Source: JBBRLG01 sp038231495 (lineage in GTDB: Bacteria > Planctomycetota > Planctomycetia > Gemmatales > Gemmataceae). From it: 15,131 bases of DNA. The notes under the pieces were generated by a model. That model was given only the letters and a program-made list of their open reading frames with translations. It did no database searches and was not told the origin of the DNA. The translations under genes were made by a program, and so were the position numbers. Of this stretch, positions 1 through 5,317 are shown piece after piece (positions within the stretch are counted from its first letter, which is position 1; each line of letters starts with the position of its first letter). Location of the stretch: the NCBI GenBank assembly GCA_038231495.1, contig JBBRLG010000109.1:1-15131 (forward strand), in the 5' to 3' direction.

Positions 1-260
1 AACCTCCGTGCGCAGGGGGGGAACTCCTTTCACAGCAGAAGCATTGTTACATGCGGCCGCCCCTTGACAAGGGGCGGCCTGACGCGAATGATTGGAACGA
101 GGCGACGGGCAAGGAGATGTGGCTTAAGGAAATGCCATTCGGGAATGTAGCTTTTTTACAAACCGTGCCGGTCGTGTCGTGCCCTTCGTTTCGCAGTCCA
201 AATGGCGCAACCAACATACCACTGAAGAGTTAGGTTATTCCGTGTGCTGGTGCCGTGCGA
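1..260. other. Non-coding stretch upstream of the sigma-54 promoter
   Basis: I see no credible gene here. The short ORFs overlap on both strands, lack ribosome binding sites and read like random GC-rich translation. The only distinct structure is a perfect short hairpin at 55-79, listed separately. A run of six T at 152-157 follows only a 4-5 bp stem, too weak to call a terminator. Activator sites for the downstream sigma-54 promoter would be expected in this stretch, but I cannot identify a specific one. Confidence 0.5.
55..79. repeat. Perfect GC-rich hairpin (11-bp stem, 3-nt loop)
   Basis: GGCCGCCCCTT at 55-65 is the exact reverse complement of AAGGGGCGGCC at 69-79, with loop GAC. No T-tract follows on + and no A-tract precedes it for the minus strand, so it is not a standard intrinsic terminator. 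It may be the transcription end of a gene left of the window, or a protein-binding palindrome. Confidence 0.6.
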
Positions 261-280
261 TTGGCACACCACTTGCTTTA
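261..280 (+). promoter_or_regulatory. Sigma-54 (RpoN) -24/-12 promoter
   Basis: TTGGCACACCACTTGCTTTA matches the sigma-54 consensus YTGGCACG-N4-TTGCW with one core mismatch (A for the G after TGGCAC). The invariant GG (263-264) and GC (275-276) are separated by exactly 10 bp, as required. Counting the C at 276 as -12 puts +1 at about 288, at the foot of the first RNA stem (286-295). A partial dyad overlaps its upstream half (GTGCC 250-254, GGCAC 263-267). It would need an AAA+ enhancer-binding activator, none of which is encoded in this window. Confidence 0.65.
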
Positions 281-287
281 GGAAATG

Positions 288-542
288 GCAACTCGAATCA
301 CCCTGAAACGGTGGCCGAGTTGCCACACGAAGCCGAGCGGTTCCCCAACCACTTGGCCGGCCCGATGGCCGTGGGCAAACCCGAGTAGTCTCCGGAGACC
401 CCCGTTCTCCCGACCCAGGCGCTCGGTGGCTTGCCGGTGTGAAAACCGGTTCCTGTTTCTCCCATCCAACTCCCGCCTCGACCCAACTCAACGAGCTTCT
501 TTTACGAGCCACCCGCTTCCCCGCGGGTGGCTCCTCTTTTTT
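288..542 (+). ncRNA. Predicted sigma-54-dependent structured small RNA, about 255 nt
   Basis: The 5' end is inferred from the sigma-54 promoter and the 3' end from the intrinsic terminator; no credible ORF lies between. Visible pairings, in order: TGGCAACTCG (286-295) with CGAGTTGCCA (316-325), closing an inner CACC/GGTG stem; GGTT/AACC (339-350); a long-range stem CCGAGCG (333-339) with CGCTCGG (420-426), extended by AG/CT across a 3-nt bulge; GGG-CAAA-CCC near 373-382; the self-complementary GTCTCCGGAGAC (388-399); CCGGT/ACCGG (434-449); and the terminator stem. The result is a multibranched domain between 5' and 3' hairpins. I compared it by eye with tmRNA, 6S, SRP, RNase P, cobalamin and c-di-GMP motifs and found no match. 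It could be a trans-acting regulator, a riboregulator or a protein-binding RNA. Confidence 0.55.
506..542 (+). terminator. Rho-independent terminator
   Basis: GAGCCACCCGC (506-516) pairs perfectly with GCGGGTGGCTC (523-533) across a 6-nt loop. CCTC and six T (537-542) follow directly. It is oriented to end a + strand transcript although no + strand protein gene precedes it, which is main support for a small RNA gene here. Confidence 0.88.
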
Positions 543-651
543 CAATGGTCAGTGGTCCTCGTTTGTCCGTTGTCCGTGGTCCGTTGCAAATACAGACGGA
601 CCACAACGGACAACGGACAACGGACAACGGACAACGGACAACGGACCATTG
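543..651. repeat. 7-bp tandem repeats forming an inverted repeat
   Basis: The right half has about 5.9 copies of ACGGACA (606-646). The left half has three units of its complement, TGTCCGT or GGTCCGT (564-584). The outer ends CAATGGTC (543-550) and GACCATTG (644-651) are also complementary, so the stretch can fold into a long cruciform or hairpin. It resembles the short tandemly repeated heptamers known between genes in cyanobacteria and planctomycetes. It starts immediately after the terminator. Confidence 0.8.
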
Positions 652-690
652 ATTCCTGACTTGTTGCTTCCGCTCTCCCGTTCGCGCTGT

Positions 691-767
691 TAGAATTATT
701 TCGGTTCCGTTCTCGACCCGGAGGTCGAAGGACGCGAACTCGTATGCCCCCTACCTGGCTAGCCAGG
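691..767 (+). promoter_or_regulatory. Possible -10 box, leader hairpin and palindromic site ahead of the 784 gene
   Basis: TAGAAT at 691-696 is -10-like, but no -35 box lies at normal spacing. A 6-bp hairpin with a CGGA loop follows (TCGACC 713-718, GGTCGA 723-728). A perfect 14-bp palindrome, CCTGGCTAGCCAGG, spans 754-767, only 16 bp before the start codon. The palindrome could be an operator or an RNA stem limiting translation. The hairpins are plain in the sequence; the promoter is a weak guess. Confidence 0.35.
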
Positions 768-783
768 CGCGGATTGAAATACC

Positions 784-1227
784 ATGAACTTCCAAATCGA
801 CGCCACGTCCACCCCCCTGCCGGCCCCGGTCGAAGTCCCCGCCGCGGCGAATACCGCGGCCCCCGAAACCGTGGAGCTGCTCCGCCAGATGCTCGAAGTG
901 CAACGCGAACAACTTACCTATCAGCGCGCCGCCGCCGCGGCCCACGACATGACCGCCCGCTGGCGCGCCTACCTCTCACGCTGGCACGAGGAGTTTCCCG
1001 ACCTGTCCGATGGCTGCCGTAAGGTGATGCCGCTGTTGGAACGGTCGTACGGCCGGTTAATCACGGAGTTGACGGAAAAATTGGGTGAGGACAACGACCC
1101 GCTGGACAACGATTTCGCGTTGCAGGAATTCCTGGACCGCTACGGGATGCGGCTGGCCCAGCTCGGCACCATTTTGAACCTGGTGGCACCGCTGGCCGAG
1201 GCGGGTTCGCAGGGCGAGTCGGCCTGA
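784..1227 (+). CDS. Conserved-looking small protein of unknown function
   Basis: This is a 147-residue soluble protein with no signal peptide or membrane segment. The first 27 residues are rich in Pro and Ala and probably disordered. From about residue 28 it is helical and charged: a leucine-rich, Gln/Glu-rich stretch (about 28-50) that may form a short coiled coil, then an aromatic and acidic region (about 55-75) and a Leu-rich C-terminal helix region (about 80-140). I do not recognise a family. There is no good Shine-Dalgarno sequence; a palindrome (754-767) sits just upstream. It is convergent with the Clp N-domain gene, separated by a perfect 23-bp inverted repeat. Codon use fits the neighbours, and the reading frame is strongly GC3-rich, so I think it is real. 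The start is the first ATG of the frame that leaves a sensible N-terminus. Confidence 0.7.
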   Translation: MNFQIDATSTPLPAPVEVPAAANTAAPETVELLRQMLEVQREQLTYQRAAAAAHDMTARWRAYLSRWHEEFPDLSDGCRKVMPLLERSYGRLITELTEKLGEDNDPLDNDFALQEFLDRYGMRLAQLGTILNLVAPLAEAGSQGESA

Positions 1228-1234
1228 GAATTGA

Positions 1235-1284
1235 ATTGCCGCTTGCGGCGTTGCGCTGTGGAGCGCAACGCCGCAAGCGGCAAT
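1235..1284. repeat. Perfect inverted repeat, GCCGCTTGCGGC family (copy 1)
   Basis: A 23-bp arm at 1235-1257 is perfectly complementary to 1262-1284 around the loop GTGG. The outer core GCCGCTTGCGGC recurs at 6362 and 13074. It lies between two convergent genes, so it probably acts as a bidirectional transcription end, though no T-tract follows on either side. Confidence 0.85.
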
Positions 1285-1291
1285 CGGGATG

Positions 1292-1816
1292 TCACTTCTT
1301 GGCATTGTCGCCGCGCGTGTGTTCGGCAATGACGGCCAGTTCTGTGAGTTTGGCGGCCGTGACGCCGATGTGCTTGAAGCAGTCGGCGACAATGCTGTTC
1401 GACGCCGTCAGCAGGCTGATGAGCAGGTCCATCGGCGTGATCTTGCGCCGGTGGTTGTCGTTGGCCCGGTTGAACGCCTCACGCAGCAACCGGATCACGT
1501 TGTCGGAGAGAAACTCGCGGTTCAGTGCGAGATAGTTCTCTTCGTCGCCCTCTTCCTGGTGGAACAACTCCTGAAACTGGTCGAGCAACTTGGTGAGGTC
1601 GGCTTGCAGGCGTTCGCCCCAATTCTTGACGCTCGCGTCCGGCACCGACAACAGGCCCATGAAGACGTGCGGGCTGCGGACACTGTCCCAGCGCGTGTCG
1701 CGGGCCAGGCGCACGGACTCGTTGAGGACCTGCACCGCCGGCTCGGTCAGCAGGTCGAGGCGGAGACGACCGCCCGGGAGGAAGATGTCGCCAGGCGATT
1801 CGTCGGGGGTTGCCAT
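1292..1816 (-). CDS. Stand-alone Clp N-domain protein
   Basis: The 174-residue protein consists of the Clp N-terminal (double-repeat) fold with no AAA+ ATPase. Repeat one is about residues 24-75 (EPAVQVLNES, then SPHVFMGLL at 48-56). Repeat two is about 104-152 (LSDNVIRLLREAFNRA, then ITPMDLLISLL at 126-136). The linker at about 80-100 is acidic. In ClpA/ClpC/ClpB this domain docks adaptors and substrates; free copies (ClpS-partner or ClpC-regulator types) can bind the same ligands without unfolding them. A GAAGGG Shine-Dalgarno sequence sits 9 nt before the ATG. It is the last gene of a same-strand series (peroxidase, CBM9-like, zinc ribbon, this gene), 111 bp after the zinc-ribbon gene. The family assignment is fairly sure; the cellular role is not known. 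Confidence 0.82.
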   Translation of the reverse strand: MATPDESPGDIFLPGGRLRLDLLTEPAVQVLNESVRLARDTRWDSVRSPHVFMGLLSVPDASVKNWGERLQADLTKLLDQFQELFHQEEGDEENYLALNREFLSDNVIRLLREAFNRANDNHRRKITPMDLLISLLTASNSIVADCFKHIGVTAAKLTELAVIAEHTRGDNAKK

Positions 1817-1927
1817 GGAGCCGGACCCTTCTGCTGCGAACGTAATCCCACCACACGATTATGGTCAACGTTCGACCGGGACGCAAGAACCAGTTCCGTG
1901 CCGCCCGCGCGACCGCCCGCGCGGCGC

Positions 1928-2053
1928 TCAACCCGCGACCTTCAAATGGCAGGTTTTGCAGCGCTTTTCGTGCTTGTGAATCTGGGTCTGGCATTTCGCG
2001 CAGCGGAAGAAGCGGGTGGCGCGGGCCTTTTTCAAACGCGGACGTGCTTTCAT
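1928..2053 (-). CDS. 41-residue basic zinc-ribbon protein
   Basis: This small gene is easily missed. The protein opens with a very basic stretch (MKARPRLKKARATR). It then has two CXXC knuckles, C18-A-K-C21 and C32-K-T-C35, spaced by 10 residues and enclosing HKHEKR. That layout is a zinc ribbon of the kind seen in bacterial ribosomal proteins such as bL32, but the protein is shorter than bL32 (about 55-60 residues) and lacks the usual bL32 N-terminal sequence, so I do not name it. A strong Shine-Dalgarno sequence, AAAAGGATC, lies about 8 nt before the ATG, which argues that it is translated. It lies between the CBM9-like gene and the Clp N-domain gene on the same strand. An RNA- or ribosome-binding role is inference. 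Confidence 0.72.
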   Translation of the reverse strand: MKARPRLKKARATRFFRCAKCQTQIHKHEKRCKTCHLKVAG

Positions 2054-2134
2054 GACTGGTGATCCTTTTCATTTTCGTGAGCGGATGATCCTTCAAGGAT
2101 AGAGCGGAACCGGCGATCCGGCAATGCGAGTCCC

Positions 2135-3223
2135 TCAGTCCGCCCACGTTCGAGCGTCGGTTCGCAAATGCACCCGCTGCGGCCCGCCCGCACGTTTCAC
2201 CGTCGCCATCACCTCGAACGAACTCGTCGTCGTCTCCAGTTTCAGCGGGCCGTCCACCGTGGGATCGGCCAACTCCTTCAAACCCAGTTGGTCCAGGGAG
2301 TCGGCCCAGCAGCCGTTCTTGACGCGGTAGGCCAATTGGGCGTAGTAGACGCGGTGCAGCAAGTGCCGGGCCGGGCCGGTCGGGTCGGGCTGGTACTCCG
2401 CCTTGCCGACCGCCGCGCTACTGAATTGCAGGTAGCCCCACGTTTCGGGGCGGTGCATGTCCACGACGCCTTGTGGCGACCACACCCAGTTATCCTCCTT
2501 TTTACCCTTCACCCGCTGGTACTTGCCGGCGCTTACTTCGTGCTCCCATTCGACGCGCGAGAAATTGATGCGCCACTGGTCGCCGTCCTTCGGCGGCACG
2601 GTCGTCTTGGTCAGTTCCTTCAAGCCTTTCCAGGGCCAGGCGATCTCCACGGTCCAGCCGCGGTCGGTGTCGCCCGCGTCATTGAGCGTGCCAGCGACGT
2701 GGACCGCCGTGCGCAGGCCGAGGATTTCCCAGGCATTGATCGCGTCGCCGCCGTCTTTATAAGGCCTGGGTAGCAGTAAGTCCCAGGTCGTGTTGAGAGC
2801 GTTCATTTCCAGTTCGGCGTAAAGGTGGCTGTCGCCGTCGGGGTCGAGGAAAACTTCAAAATCGTTGTCGTTGAAGATGACGCTGTCGTGCTCGCGCAGG
2901 GTGGCCCAGACGTGCGGTTCGGTCAGTTCGGCACCAATGTAAAGGCAGTCGTCGTCCCAGAGCAGCTTGACGCGCGTGCGGAAGCGCGGCTTCGGTTTCT
3001 TGGCGCCCTCGATGTCCACGAAATCGTCGGACCACGGCACGGCCTTCCAGTCGGCCTCGTCGAGTTTGCCGTCGATGGTCAATTTCTCCTTTGCCCGATA
3101 GCACACATAGCCCTTCGGTGGAACGTAGGCGGCAGGCGGCGTTTGGGGCGCGTTGTCGGCCGAGATGGAGAAAAGGGCGGCGGCGGTGACAAGGGCAAGG
3201 GCGACGAAGCAGCGGCAACACAT
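2135..3223 (-). CDS. Secreted CBM9-like (carbohydrate-binding family 9) protein
   Basis: The 362-residue protein has a signal peptide (hydrophobic 6-20, likely cleaved near SIS-AD) and a CBM9-like beta-sandwich at about residues 45-268. Typical family features are LTIDGKLDEADW (48-59), LLWDDDCLYIGAEL (87-100), DNDFEVFLDPDGDSHLY (119-135), WTVEIAWPW (190-198) and WRINFSRVEW (217-226). A C-terminal segment (about 285-355) with RVYYAQLAY resembles an extra helical module added to this domain in planctomycetes. Such domains bind sugars in xylanases and occur alone as periplasmic or surface proteins. GAGGAG lies 8 nt before the ATG, fixing the start. It follows the peroxidase gene by 46 bp, so the two are probably cotranscribed. 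The ligand cannot be read from the sequence. Confidence 0.82.
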   Translation of the reverse strand: MCCRCFVALALVTAAALFSISADNAPQTPPAAYVPPKGYVCYRAKEKLTIDGKLDEADWKAVPWSDDFVDIEGAKKPKPRFRTRVKLLWDDDCLYIGAELTEPHVWATLREHDSVIFNDNDFEVFLDPDGDSHLYAELEMNALNTTWDLLLPRPYKDGGDAINAWEILGLRTAVHVAGTLNDAGDTDRGWTVEIAWPWKGLKELTKTTVPPKDGDQWRINFSRVEWEHEVSAGKYQRVKGKKEDNWVWSPQGVVDMHRPETWGYLQFSSAAVGKAEYQPDPTGPARHLLHRVYYAQLAYRVKNGCWADSLDQLGLKELADPTVDGPLKLETTTSSFEVMATVKRAGGPQRVHLRTDARTWAD

Positions 3224-3269
3224 CGGGAAATCTCCTCAAACATCTCCGGTCGGAATCGGACCCCTGATC

Positions 3270-4271
3270 TCACAGCGCTTTAAGAAATGCGACCAGGGCG
3301 CTTACCTCTTCCTTTGACAAATCCAAGGGACCCAGCACCGGGTCGAGATTCTTATTTGCCAGACCGCCGCGGTTATAGTATTCGACCACGTCTTCCAAGG
3401 TGGCGAGACTACCATCGTGCATGTAAGGTGCGGTCAAGGCCACGGCGCGGAGCGTCGGCGTTTTGAATTTGCCGCGGTCCTCGTCACGCTTGGTAATGCC
3501 AGCACGGCCGCGGTCGGGCGTTTCCTTGTTCCAACTGACCCCCGTGTTGTGGAAGCGCTCGTCGGTGAAGTTGGCCCCGGTGTGACAGCGCCAACAGCGG
3601 GCTTTGCTTTCGTACAGCCACAAACCTTGGCGCTGGGTCGGCGTCAGGGCGTCGTGTTCCCCCTGGGTGCGGAAGCGATCGACCGGGCTGTCGCCCCGGA
3701 GCAAAACCCGTTCAAAGCTGGCCAGGGCGCGACCCAGGTTGGTTTCCGTCAAACCGTCGGGGAAAGCGGCGTCGAAGCGCTCCTTATAGCCTTTGTCGGC
3801 CTGCAAGCGTTTCACAACGTCGGCCAGCTTGGAACCCATCTCGGCGGGATCCTCGATGGGTCGAAGTGCCTGGGTTTCCAGGGTCGTTTCCCGGCCGTCC
3901 CAAAAAAAGGCGGTGCCGTAAGCCCGGTTGAGCAACGTCGGCGCTTTCCGCGTCGTGCGCCGGCCGTGAATGCCGCTGGCCCCTCTCTCCGAACCCGCAA
4001 AGCCGCGCGCCGGTTCATGGCAGCTGGCACAGGCCACGGTATTGTCGGCCGACAGGATTGGATCGAAGAACAACTTGCGGCCGAGCTGCACGCGCTCTTC
4101 GGTCAGCGGATTGTCTTGTGGTACTTCACGGTCCTTGAGGCCGAGGGGGATGACATCGATCGGAATTTTGGTCGGCAGTGAGTCTTTGGGTACCGACAAG
4201 GGCCGGTCCTCGCCCAACGCAGTGATGCCGACTGCGGCCACGAATGCAAGGAGCACCAGACGACGGAGCAT
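3270..4271 (-). CDS. Di-heme cytochrome c peroxidase (MauG/CcpA family)
   Basis: This 333-residue periplasmic protein has a signal peptide (hydrophobic 5-19) and two c-type haem sites, CASCH at 81-85 and CWRCH at 226-230. The conserved FFDPILSADNTVACASCH region, the FWDGRETTLETQ segment (123-134), the KFKTPTLRAVALTAPYMHDGS block (268-288, with probable axial Met284) and a C-terminal LVAFLKAL helix are all present. The family reduces peroxide to water using periplasmic cytochromes, or in MauG-like members oxidises protein or organic substrates. I chose the ATG at 4271 because AGGAGA lies 6 nt upstream and the signal peptide begins there; a start 14 codons further up has no such site. Three ATCCGAA-like heptamers lie upstream at 4290-4310. 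It leads a minus-strand series with the CBM9-like gene. Confidence 0.92.
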   Translation of the reverse strand: MLRRLVLLAFVAAVGITALGEDRPLSVPKDSLPTKIPIDVIPLGLKDREVPQDNPLTEERVQLGRKLFFDPILSADNTVACASCHEPARGFAGSERGASGIHGRRTTRKAPTLLNRAYGTAFFWDGRETTLETQALRPIEDPAEMGSKLADVVKRLQADKGYKERFDAAFPDGLTETNLGRALASFERVLLRGDSPVDRFRTQGEHDALTPTQRQGLWLYESKARCWRCHTGANFTDERFHNTGVSWNKETPDRGRAGITKRDEDRGKFKTPTLRAVALTAPYMHDGSLATLEDVVEYYNRGGLANKNLDPVLGPLDLSKEEVSALVAFLKAL

Positions 4272-4289
4272 CGGGGTTCTCCTGACTTG

Positions 4290-4310
4290 ATCCGAAATCC
4301 GAAATCCAAA
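4290..4310. repeat. Three tandem heptamers (ATCCGAA type)
   Basis: ATCCGAA, ATCCGAA and ATCCAAA lie head to tail directly upstream of the peroxidase start. The 7-bp period matches the other spacer repeats in this window (543-651, 9741-9849, 11826-11903), though the unit differs. Confidence 0.6.
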
Positions 4311-4463
4311 CAAAGCGGTACGTCATCCGAGCGCGGGGAACTCCCACGCTCCAAGGTCACCTTGAGATACTACCACAAACTCGCTTTCCCTTTTCATTTC
4401 GCCGCCTGTATTGTCATCTCTGGGTTCTCTGTGTCGCGGTGGTTCAAATCGAGGGCGTAAGCG

Positions 4464-5246
4464 ATGGCAGAAACGGCGGAGCGGTTGGACGTGGTGGCGG
4501 TGGCGGCGCACCCGGACGATTTGGAGATCACCTGCGGCGGCACGTTGGCCAAGTTGGTGCGCCAGGGCTATCGCGTCGGTATCCTCGATCTGACGACGGG
4601 CGAACCCACGCCGCGCGGCTCGCCGGAAATCCGGGCACGCGAGGCGGAGGCCGCGCGGCAAATCCTCGGCGTCCCATTCCGACTCAACCTCGGCCTGCCC
4701 AACCGCGAGCTGATGGACTGCCCGGCAAACCGCTACGCCCTGGCGACGCAGTTCCGCCGGTTGCGGCCGACGATCGTCATTGGCACCGCCGGCCGTACGC
4801 CCGCCGCGTCGCCGGACCACAACCAGGCCCACCTGCTCATCGAGGCGGCGCGCTTCTACTCGCAGTTGACGAAATGGGACGACCGCTTCGACAACACGCC
4901 GGCGTATCGGGTGCCGCACCTGGTCTACGCCCCGTTCCCGGTGGACGCGGAACAACGGCAATGGCACGGCACGTTCGTGATCGACATTACCGACACGTTC
5001 GAGCAGAAGATCAAGGCGATCAAGTGTTACGATTCGCAATTCGACGAACCGCGTTTCGACCGGATGAGGCACTTCGTCATGGGAAACAACATCGCGACCG
5101 GCGGCCGCTGTGGCTTTGCCTACGGCGAATTTTTCGCCCTGCCGACGCCGATCGGTGCGGCGGATTTGCATTTGCTGGTAGTCGGCGCGAAGGGGCCGGC
5201 GGCACCCGTGTCGCTGCCGGGCCAGCCGGCGACGCCGTTGAAGTAA
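4464..5246 (+). CDS. bshB1: PIG-L family deacetylase, BshB1-like
   Basis: The 260-residue cytoplasmic protein has the zinc motif AHPDD (15-19; His16 and Asp19 are ligands, Asp18 the likely base). It shares the BshB1-type blocks GGTLAKLVRQGYRVGILDLT (25-44), TRGxxEIRxxEAExAxxILG (spelled TPRGSPEIRAREAEAARQILG) and the third ligand in SPDHNQAH (His119). BshB1 removes the acetyl group from GlcNAc-malate in bacillithiol synthesis; related enzymes act on other GlcNAc conjugates. The His of the usual HPDH motif, a proposed catalytic residue in MshB, is Ser116 here, so the substrate or mechanism may differ. GAGGG lies 8 nt before the ATG. A possible -10 (TATTGT near 4408) precedes it. The gene is divergent from the peroxidase and convergent with rlmN. 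No bshA or bshC is present nearby, so the pathway is inferred by family only. Confidence 0.78.
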   Translation: MAETAERLDVVAVAAHPDDLEITCGGTLAKLVRQGYRVGILDLTTGEPTPRGSPEIRAREAEAARQILGVPFRLNLGLPNRELMDCPANRYALATQFRRLRPTIVIGTAGRTPAASPDHNQAHLLIEAARFYSQLTKWDDRFDNTPAYRVPHLVYAPFPVDAEQRQWHGTFVIDITDTFEQKIKAIKCYDSQFDEPRFDRMRHFVMGNNIATGGRCGFAYGEFFALPTPIGAADLHLLVVGAKGPAAPVSLPGQPATPLK

Positions 5247-5249
5247 CTA

Positions 5250-5317
5250 ATTTGCAGAGCCGCGACCGTCAGGGAGTGGTGCGTCCGCCGCTCCCTGACG
5301 GTCGCGGATCTGCAAAT
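5250..5317. repeat. 27-bp-arm inverted repeat overlapping the 3' end of rlmN
   Basis: Arms 5250-5276 and 5291-5317 are complementary with a single mismatch, around a 14-nt loop. The arm core is CCGCGACCGTCAGGGAG. It begins 4 bp after the bshB1-like stop and contains the last codons and the stop of rlmN, so it can end both convergent transcripts. Only one copy is in this window. Confidence 0.85.

Noticed and set aside
131..157. Possible terminator with a T-run after a short stem
   Set aside because: The stem is only 4-5 bp with a 2-4 nt loop, too weak to support a call.
365..400. GGGCAAACCC as part of a c-di-GMP-I riboswitch
   Set aside because: The remaining conserved GEMM blocks, including the ACGCA and tetraloop segments, are not found around it.
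430..480. Resemblance of GGTGTGAAAACC to the cobalamin riboswitch core
   Set aside because: The following conserved GC-rich box with CCGC and ACTGT is absent and no vitamin B12 gene lies downstream.
606..646. Tandem repeats as a CRISPR array
   Set aside because: Units are 7 bp and contiguous with no spacers; no cas gene is present.
285..693. Overlapping + strand ORFs of 124 and 84 codons across the small-RNA region and heptamer repeats
   Set aside because: They run straight through the terminator hairpin and the tandem repeat, lack a ribosome binding site and have low-complexity tails made by the repeat.
4430..4465. GGTTCAAATC looked like a tRNA T-loop
   Set aside because: The flanking bases do not form a 5-bp T stem and no anticodon or acceptor arm can be drawn.
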